From Closterium sp. Naga37s-1 (taxonomy: Eukaryota; Streptophyta; Zygnematophyceae; Desmidiales; Closteriaceae): 64,000 bases of DNA. The stretch covers positions 1,054,001-1,118,000 of the forward strand of contig CANJKZ010000960.1 of NCBI GenBank assembly GCA_947471745.1. The letters run 5' to 3'. Within the stretch, counting starts at the first letter, position 1. Each line of letters starts with the position of its first letter. A model generated the notes under the pieces. That model was given only the letters and a program-made list of their open reading frames with translations. It was not told where the DNA came from and made no database searches. A program made the position numbers and the translations under genes. Positions 56,633 to 64,000 of the stretch are shown piece by piece.

Positions 56633-56684
56633 TGGTATTCTGAGCAGGTTCCCTAGTGGGAACGTTTTTTTTAGGGCCCACCAC
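56633..56684 (+). promoter_or_regulatory. Primer-like site, hairpin and GGGCCCACCAC motif of B3
   Basis: Same arrangement as in B1: TGGTATTCTGAGC, stem GTTCCC/GGGAAC (56648-56663), T-run, GGGCCCACCAC at 56674. Confidence 0.65.
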
Positions 56685-56699
56685 TAAACTTTTCCTGTC

Positions 56700-57480
56700 C
56701 TGCCCTAGTCGCGCGTTGCGGCCCCGTGCTGCCCCTCGCCGGCCTGTCCCTGGCCCGTCGCGGCCCCCTTAGCGACCGTCGCGGCCCCCCGTTTCGGCCG
56801 TCGCGGCCCCCTTTAGAGCCCGTCGCGGCCCCCTTAAAGCCCGTCGCGGCCCCCCTTAGAGCCCGTCGCGGCCCCTTAGAGCCCGTCGCGGCCCCTTTTC
56901 AGCCCGTCGCGGCCCCTTAGCCGCCCGTCGCGGCCCCTTTTCAGCCCGTCGCGGCCCCTTAGCCGCCGTCGCGGCCCCTTAGCCGCCCGTCGCGGCCCCT
57001 AAACCGCCCGTCGCAACCCTGTTCTCGCCGCGTGCTGCGGCCTTGCCTTCGCCGCCGCCAGTGGCTCGTCCCGGCCCATCCCTGCTCGTTGCCGCCCGTC
57101 GCCAGCCCGTCGTCGCCCGTCGCTGGCCCGTCGCCGCCCGTCGTCGCTGGCCCGTTGCAGCCCTGCCTGTCGCCGCCCGTCGCTGGCCCTGCCCTGCACC
57201 CGCCCTGTCGCGGCCCTGCATTCGCCGCCCGTTGCGGCCCTGCCCTGCAGCCGCCCGCTGCGACCCTGCCCTGCTGCCGCCCCAGTCGCGGCCCTGCCTG
57301 CACTCGCCCCTGGTAAGCACCCGCGCCGCCCTGCTGCGCAGCGCCGCAAGGAGCTGAGCCGCGCCGCCCAGCCGAGCCGCGCCGCCCAGCAGAGCCGCGC
57401 CGCCCACTGAGCCGCACCGCTCTGCCGAGCCGCGTCGCCCTACCGAGCCGCGCCGCCCTACCGAGCCGCACTACCCTGCA
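56700..57480 (+). repeat. Leader repeats of B3
   Basis: A ~18-20 bp unit, GCCCGTCGCGGCCCCTTA, is repeated across 56740-57010. Looser CGCCCGTCGC- and GAGCCGCGCCGCC-type repeats run to 57475. A ctgctactgctg run follows, immediately before the gag ATG. Confidence 0.78.
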
Positions 57481-57542
57481 CTGCTGCTACTGCTACTACT
57501 GCTGCTACTGCTGCTACTGCTTCTACTGCTCCTACTGCTGCT

Positions 57543-60500
57543 ATGGCTAGCCCTACTGTTCTCACCTTTGATGCTGAGGGGCGTGCAGTTGACTTTGACG
57601 TGTGGGTTGACGACCTGCAGCTCTTTCTTCAGTGTGATTCTAGGGATGGGGTATCCCTTTTCGATCACACGTCCAGTGTTTCTACTGCTCCTGCTGCCAC
57701 TGCTGACAGTACGGTTCGCTCGCAGTGGACCACTCGTGACGCTGTTGCTCGTCTTGCTGTTCGTAGTCACCTGCCGCCTGCTGAGCGCACGCATTTTGGC
57801 CAGTACAAGACGGCTCAGTCTTTGTACGACGCTGTAGTTGCGCGCTACTCCTCCCCTGCCACTGCTGCCCTCAGCCGCCTCATGCTGCCGTACCTTTTCC
57901 CTGACCTTGCCGCCTTTGCCACAGTCGCTGACCTAGTTGCTCACCTCCGCACTAGTGACGCCCACTACCGCGCTGCCCTTCCCACTGAGTTCTGTGCCAA
58001 GAACCCCCCCCCCCAAGTACATCACCCTTTACTACCTAGTCACCCGCCTCCCTGACTCCCTTGCTTCAGTCAGGGACCACTTTCTCTCCCTTTGCCCCAC
58101 CGAGCTCACCGTCGACCTGCTAGGGGAGCGCCTTACTGCAGCTGAGACGAGTATCTTAGCTGTAGGTGCTTCTCGCAGCGACCGTCGCACCCCTTTCTTT
58201 GAGGGGTGTTCCCCTGTCCCCCTTCTCCCCTCTGTTGCTTCTGCTGCTGCTGTCGACCTCGTTGGCACTGAGGAGGTCGGAGCTGTGTGTGCCCCTAGTG
58301 GGAGACGCCGCAACAGCAAGGGCAAGGGGAGCAAGGGTGGTGGAGGGGGCGGCGGGGGAGGCGGTGGAGGAGGTGGAGGAGGCGGAGGGGGTGGCGGTGG
58401 AGGTGGGGGTGGTACCGGGAGTGGGGGCTTCAGTGGCGGCGGTGGAGGTGGTGGAGGCAGCGGCGGAGGTGGTGGAGACAGCGGCAGCGGTGGTGGAGGT
58501 GGCGGAGGCGGTGGTGCTGGTCGAGGTGCAGCCGCGCAGCGTGGAGGCTTTGGTGGTAGCCAGCGCCAACAGCAGCCGCGCTCCCGTGAGACCCCGTCGG
58601 CCCAGCAGCTTCGTGAGTGGTACGCTGGGCGTGGGAGGTCTGGGGGTGCTGGTCCCTGCACTTACGTTCTTCGCACCGGCAGTCGTCGTGGGGAGGCGTG
58701 TGGGCTGCCACACACTACGCAGCGCTGCTTCGGACGCTTGACTGACGTGTGGCGTGCCCAGTTTCCTGACGCTGTTGAGCTCCCTCGCTGGCATGATCTG
58801 CTTCTGCAGAATGTGCCTATCTTTGATCTTGATTTCGATGCTATCCTTGCTGCCATGTATGCTTTGACTGATAGTGCTGAGGGTGACTGTTACCTGCATG
58901 TCCCGCCCGACCCGGGCATTGCGGCTACTGCTCTAGGTGCTAGTGCGTCTGCTGCTCCAGGTACTGGTGAGTCTGCTGCTCCAGGTGCTGGTGAGTCTGC
59001 TCTCTCTTGTACTGCACCTACTGAGGCCTTGCACACTTTCACACTTGACTCTGGTGCTTCGCGCTCTTTCTTTAGAGACCGCACCACACTCACGCCGCTC
59101 AGTCGGCCTGTCGCAGTCTCCCTTGCTGACCCCTCTGGGGGCCCAGTCCTTGCGCACTCTTCCACGGTTCTACCATGTCCTGCGGCCCCGTCGGGCTTGT
59201 TGTCGGGACTCCACCTCCCCTCGTTCTCTACGAACCTGGTGAGTGGAGCTGACCTCCAGGACGCGTGGGTTGACCAGTTCGCCCCTGGAGGTCAGCGTGT
59301 GACCCACTGCACTTGCTCTCGGACGGGCCGCCACCTGGCCACGTTCACCCGTCGGCCTGGGTCGAGCCTGTACACACTGACTACTGCGCCTCCTCCGGTC
59401 TCTGCGTCTCGTCAAGTAGCTGCGTCAAGTCAGGTGCTTGCTGCCGCATCCAGGTCTAGTCCTGCGTCTGCCCCCTGCTCGTGTCGACCTCTGTCGCACG
59501 AAACTCTCCTTTGGCACCACCGCCTTGGTCACCCCTCCCTGCCTCGTCTTCGAGGTATGGCCTCCTGTACCCTTGTCTCGGGTCTACCCCGGTCTCTCCC
59601 TCCCCTTCCTCCGGGGCCTGCCCCTACCTGTGTTCCTTGTGTCGAGGGCCGGCAGCGCGCCGCTCCTCACTCCTCCACGTTCCCTCCGACTGAGGCTCCT
59701 CTGCAGACTCTTCACATGGACGTGTGGGGCCCAGCCCGCGTCCGTGGACAGGGTCACGAGCGTTACTTCCTCCTGGTCGTTGACGACTACTCGCGTTACA
59801 CCACAATCTTCCCCTTGCGCAGCAAGGGTGAGGTCCCTGAGGTGTTGATCGACTTGATCCGCGCTGCTCGTCGCCAGCTCAGCGAGAGTTTCGGCTCGGA
59901 CCTTCCTGTTCTTCGTCTGCACTCCGACAGGGGTGGTGAGTTTTCCTCCGACCTCCTGAGGGCCTTTTGTCGTGCGGAGGGCATCCTCCAGACATTCACG
60001 CTTCCGGCCTCCCCACAGCAAAATGGGATTGCTGAGCGCCGCATTGGCATGGTCATGGACGTCCCTCGTACGTCCATGATCCATGCGGCTGCTCCCCATT
60101 TTCTGTGGCCGTTCGCGGTTCAGTACGCTGCGCATCAGATCAACCTTCAGCCTCGTGTCTCCTTGCCGGAGACCACACCTACTCTGAGGTGGACGGGGAA
60201 GGTTGGCGATGCGTCCGCGTTCCGTGTCTGGGGATCTCGAGCTTTTGTCCGCGATACTTCAACGGACAAGCTGTCCTCCCGTGCCGTTCCCTGTGTCTTC
60301 CTTGGCTTCCCTCCTGACGCACCCGGGTGGCAGTTCTACCACCCCACCTCGCGTCGTGTTCTGTCCTCTCAGGACGTCACGTTTGACGAGTCGGTGTCTT
60401 ACTACTGTCTCTTTCCCTACCGCGCTACCTCTCTCCCCCCCCCGCCACTCTTCCTAGCACCAGGTCCTCCTCCAGTAGACCCTCTCCCCCCTCAGGGTCC

Positions 60501-63500
60501 TGCCCCCTCAGGTGTGTCTCAGGTAGACCCTGCCGAGCCGGTCGAGGTAGCTGTCGCCTCAGGTACTGCTAGGGTTGCTGAGCCTGCGGGTGCGGGGACT
60601 GGGGATGTGGAGCCTGGGGGTGCTGAGACTGAGCGTGTGGAGTCTGGGGGTGCTGAGCCTGAGCGTGTGGAGCCTGGGGGTGCTGAGCCTAAGCGTGCTG
60701 AGTCTGGGAGTGCTGAGCCTGTGTGTGCTGAGTCTGGAGGCTCTCCGGGTGTCCCATTGCGGCGGGAGCCCCTCTCTCCGCAGCGGCTTCGTGAGTGGTA
60801 TGCTCGGCGTTGTCGCCTTGCTGCTGGTGCTGGAGCTGCTGGAGGTGCTGCTGGTGCTGGAGCTGCTGGAGGCGCTGCTGGTGCTGGAGCTGCTGGAGGT
60901 GCTGCTGGTGCTAGAGCTGCTCGAGGTGCTTCTGGTGCTGGAGCTACTGGAGGTGCTGTTGGTGCTGGAGCTGCTGGAGGTGCTACTGGTGCTGGGGCTG
61001 CTGGAGCCGCTGGTCCTGGAGGTGCTCGTACTGGCGGTACTGGAGCTGCTGGGGCCGGTGGTGCTGCAGGCGTTGGCGCTGCAGGTACTCGTGTTGCTGG
61101 TGCTGGAGCTACTGGAGGTGCTGCTGGTGCTGGAGCTGCTGGTGGTGCTGCTGGTGCTGGTGCTGCGGGAGGTACTGCTGGTGCTGGAGCTGCTGGGGCC
61201 ACTGGTCCTGGAGGTGCTCGTACTGGAGGTACTGGAGCTGCAGGCGGTGGCGCTCCCGGTACTGGAGCTGGTGGTGCTGCGGGAGCTGTTACTAGGGACC
61301 CTGAGCTGAGGGTACTGGTGCTGTCTCTGCTGTTTCTGGAGGCGCTGCGCGGCCGCGGTCGTACTACGTTCCGCTCCTTCAGCAGGTTCTTGGTCCTACT
61401 CCTCCCTTACTGAGTCCGCCGCCTGTCCCGTCACAGTCGCAGTTCCAGCCGGCCTCTCCACTGCCTGGTCCTTCTCCTTACTCTGGACCGACTAGAGGTC
61501 TTACGGAGCGTCGTGAGCCTGAGTCGCGTCCAGTGTCGCCTGAGTCTCGTTCTGCGTCACATGAGTATTGTTCTGTGTCGCCTGTCCGCACTGCTCGTGC
61601 TGGTCGTCGTGTTTCGCGTCCGCGTCCTCCTCCTGTCCCTGGCACTCATTCTATGACTCTGCGTCCTTCCTCTGCTCCACAGCGTGTCCCTCTGCCGTCT
61701 CCTCCTGCGTCCTCTTTTCCTGACAGTTCGGACACGGAGTCTGACTCCCTTCGTGCTGCTAGTCCTGCTATCACGCGTGTCCTAGCCACTGCTGTCATTG
61801 ACCCTTTGTTTGAGTCCACTGCTGCGTCTGCTCTCGTTGCTGAGCTTGTTGACTTTGCTGCAGCCTGTCGCCTAGACTACGCCACTAGTCTTGTTGTTGA
61901 GTCTGCGTCTGCGTCTGTCTGTCCTCCATCCATCGGGGGTGAGTGTGCTCTTGGCACGGACGTTCTTGAGGACAGACAGGAGGAGTTTGAGTGCTTTGCC
62001 GCTGCTGTACCTCCTCTCGTGTCCATGTTGCTTGCCCCTGAGGGAGACCCGGATGCACCAGACATCCCGACCCCGCGCTCTTATGCAGAGGCGATAGAGG
62101 GTCCCTACTCCTCTCAGTGGCAGTCAGCCATGGACGCCGAGATGGCTTCCTGGAAGTCCACAGGCACCTACGTCGACGATGTTCCCCCGCCTGGGGTGAA
62201 CATCGTCAGTGGCATGTGGATCTTCAGGGTGAAGCGGCCGCCGGGTTCTCCGCCTGTCTTCAAGGCGCGTTATGTTGCACGTGGCTTCAGTCAGCGACAG
62301 GGAGTTGACTTCTTCCAGACCTTCTCCCCTACCCCGAAGATGACCACTCATCGAGTACTGCTGCACGTTGCCGCCCACCGTGACTACGAGCTCCACTCGC
62401 TTGACTTCAGCATAGCCTTCCTACAGGGCAGCCTGCACAAGAAGATCTGGCTGCGCCGCCCACCAGGCTTCACTGGGTTGTTTCCTGCTGGTACCTAGTG
62501 GAGCCTCCGGCGGCCAGTCTACGGTCTCCGCCAGGCACCCCGTGAGTGGCACGACACACTCAGGACGACTCTTGCTTCTCTTGGTTTTGCTCCTTCTACT
62601 GCTGACCCTTCTCTGTTTTTACGCACTGACACCACTCTGCCGCTGTTCTACGTTCTCGTGTACGTAGACGACCTCATCTTTGCTACTGCTGATACTGAGG
62701 CACTCGCCCACGTGAAGTCGGAGCTGCAGAAGAGACACACGTGCACAGACCTGGGTGAACTGACAAGCTATCTTGGCTTGCGGATCACCCGGGACAGAGC
62801 ACAGCGCACCATTACCTTGACTCAGTCACACATGGTGCAGCAGGTCCTTCAGCGCTTCGGCTTCACGTACTCCTCGCCACAGTCCACTCCTCTGCCTACC
62901 GGTCACTCGCTCTCAGCTCCACCTTCGGACGAGTCCGTAGAGCCGAGTGGCCCGTATCCAGAGCTTGTGGGCTGCCTCATGTACCTGATGACCTGCACTC
63001 GACCTGACCTCGCATACCCTCTCAGCCTTCTGGCTCGCTACGTGGCTTCCGGTAGGCACCGAAAGGTGCACTGGGATGGTGCGAAGAAGGTGTTGCGCTA
63101 CTTGTGCAGTACGTCGGGCATGGGGCTAGTGCTTGGAGGACGGGCTCGAGTTGTCCTCACTGGTCACGCTGACGCCTCCTGGGTTGACGACTTGGCTACG
63201 CAGCGGTCGTCACAGGGTTACACCTTCAGTCTTGGCTCCGGCTCGGTCTCTTGGCGGTCTACCCGCTCGTCTTCTGTTGTCAGCTCTAGTTGTGAGGCTG
63301 AGATCTACGCTGGGGCCATGGCTGCACAGGAGCTACGCTGGCTTACCTACCTGCTGACCGACTTGGGAGAGGCGCCTCGTTCTCCTCCAGTTCTGTACGT
63401 CAACAACAAGGCCATGCTGGCCTTGTGTCAGGAGCACAGACTAGAGCACAGAACGAAGCACATTGCTCTGCGCTACTTCCTTGCTCGAGAGTTGCAGCAG

Positions 63501-63645
63501 CGTGGCCAGCTTCGTCTCGCTTACGTGGCCTCACAGGCCAACACTGCTGATGTTTTCACCAAGGCACTTCAGCCTTGTGATCATCAGCGTTTCTGTACTG
63601 TTCTTGGCCTTGTACCTACTGTGCCTCACTTGCTTACGTCTTGAC
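57543..63645 (+). pseudogene. B3 gag-pol remnant, all domains
   Basis: Gag starts MASPTVLTFDAEGRAVDFDV. It carries a glycine-rich stretch (58330-58530) and the knuckle C-x13-C-x3-H-x4-C (CTYVLRTGSRRGEAC then GLPHTTQRC). Protease has HTFTLDSGASRSFF. Pre-integrase is HHRLGHPSLPRLRG. Integrase has HMDVWGPARV, LHSDRGGEFSSDL and NGIAERRIG. The linker (60800-61300) is a near-pure Gly/Ala repeat. Reverse transcriptase has WIFRVKRPPGSPPVFKARYV and VYVDDLIFATAD. RNase H has SSCEAEIYAGAMAAQEL and TKHIALRYFLARELQQRG. Three or four breaks overall. Confidence 0.88.
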
Positions 63646-63873
63646 TCTGCTTGTACTGTACTCTATATACTTATACCTGCATAATTACAATTGCTAGGTT
63701 GTGTTCACTGTATTGTTTATTTTCCTTTATATAACTCTGCATGTGAACTGGCCTTGTGGCCCTTTGCTTGTGCTCAGACTGCGTGGTGACTTTGTGATCC
63801 ACCCTGAGCTTGCTTTGCTTTTCTTGACTGGTCTTGTGACCACTTGTTCTCCCCCACTTTGCCTATGGGGGTG

Positions 63874-64000
63874 TGTCAAACATATCTGCTATAGTCTATC
63901 TAGGCTGTAGTGGGGTAGTCCATACAAGGTACAACACTTTTAGGTTTTCATACTTGTACCCACCTGCTGCCTAGTTCATTCATTCCGTTCCTGATTCTAA
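63874..64000 (+). repeat. 3' LTR of B3, cut by the window end
   Basis: tgtcaaacatatctgc...gattctaa, 127 bases of an expected 129, preceded by the tract cctatgggggtg. Confidence 0.92.

Larger units (their letters stand above)
56504..64000 (+). mobile_element. Ty1/copia element B3, nearly complete, inserted in A2
   Basis: About 7.5 kb: 5' LTR 56504-56632, primer-like site TGGTATTCTGAGC at 56633, hairpin 56648-56663, GGGCCCACCAC 56674-56684, leader repeats to about 57480, gag from 57543, knuckle near 58655-58730, protease near 59045, pre-integrase 59510, integrase 59715-60390, linker 60540-61310, reverse transcriptase about 62040-62800, RNase H 63160-63640, polypurine tract ctatgggggtg, then the 3' LTR from 63874. 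That LTR runs off the window about two bases short of its end. The LTRs differ at 4 of 127 positions. All domains are present. About three or four breaks. Confidence 0.9.

Overview
The window looks like repeat-rich nuclear DNA of a green-lineage eukaryote. The one clear host gene has a signal-peptide exon, a GT-AG intron and a TATA box. Nearly everything else is Ty1/copia LTR retrotransposon, most of it primed from initiator-Met tRNA as in plants. A streptophyte (charophyte alga or bryophyte) is my best guess, but the sequence does not prove it.

Layout. 1-479: AT-rich DNA with two diverged units of a ~180-bp satellite-like repeat. 480-28605: a pile of copia elements. Element A1 (+) is entered by C1 (+). 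A minus-strand family E follows, as two tandem bodies sharing one LTR. E is entered by D (+), and D is entered by C2 (-), which has a 5-bp target duplication. A truncated C-type LTR (C3) closes the pile. 28606-33107: gene-poor DNA with at least five minisatellite arrays and one exon-like remnant resembling GH38 alpha-mannosidase. 33108-39273: element H, with 440/437-bp LTRs. 39279-39572: a small cysteine-rich, possibly secreted ORF just beyond H's 3' LTR. 39735-41669 (-): a two-exon, signal-peptide-bearing calcineurin-like (LpxH-type) metallophosphoesterase gene with one in-frame TAG. 42948-44459: F, a short element without coding capacity. 44647-64000: a second stack. Element G is entered by the recent deletion derivative B1 and by an inverted fragment G'. 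G is then entered by A2, and A2 by B3, whose 3' LTR runs off the window end.

All copia bodies are fossils with roughly two to seven breaks each. B1 and F have (nearly) identical LTRs and perfect target duplications, so members of the short-LTR clade moved recently, presumably with proteins supplied in trans. The short-LTR elements (A, B, F, G) share features that the long-LTR families (C, D, E, H) lack. These are 129-177 bp LTRs, a modified primer site, a leader hairpin and GGGCCCACCAC-type motif just after the LTR, and a long leader made of element-specific GC-rich tandem repeats. Where gag-pol is present, they also have a Gag zinc knuckle of unusual spacing and Gly- or Gly/Ala-rich low-complexity coding stretches.
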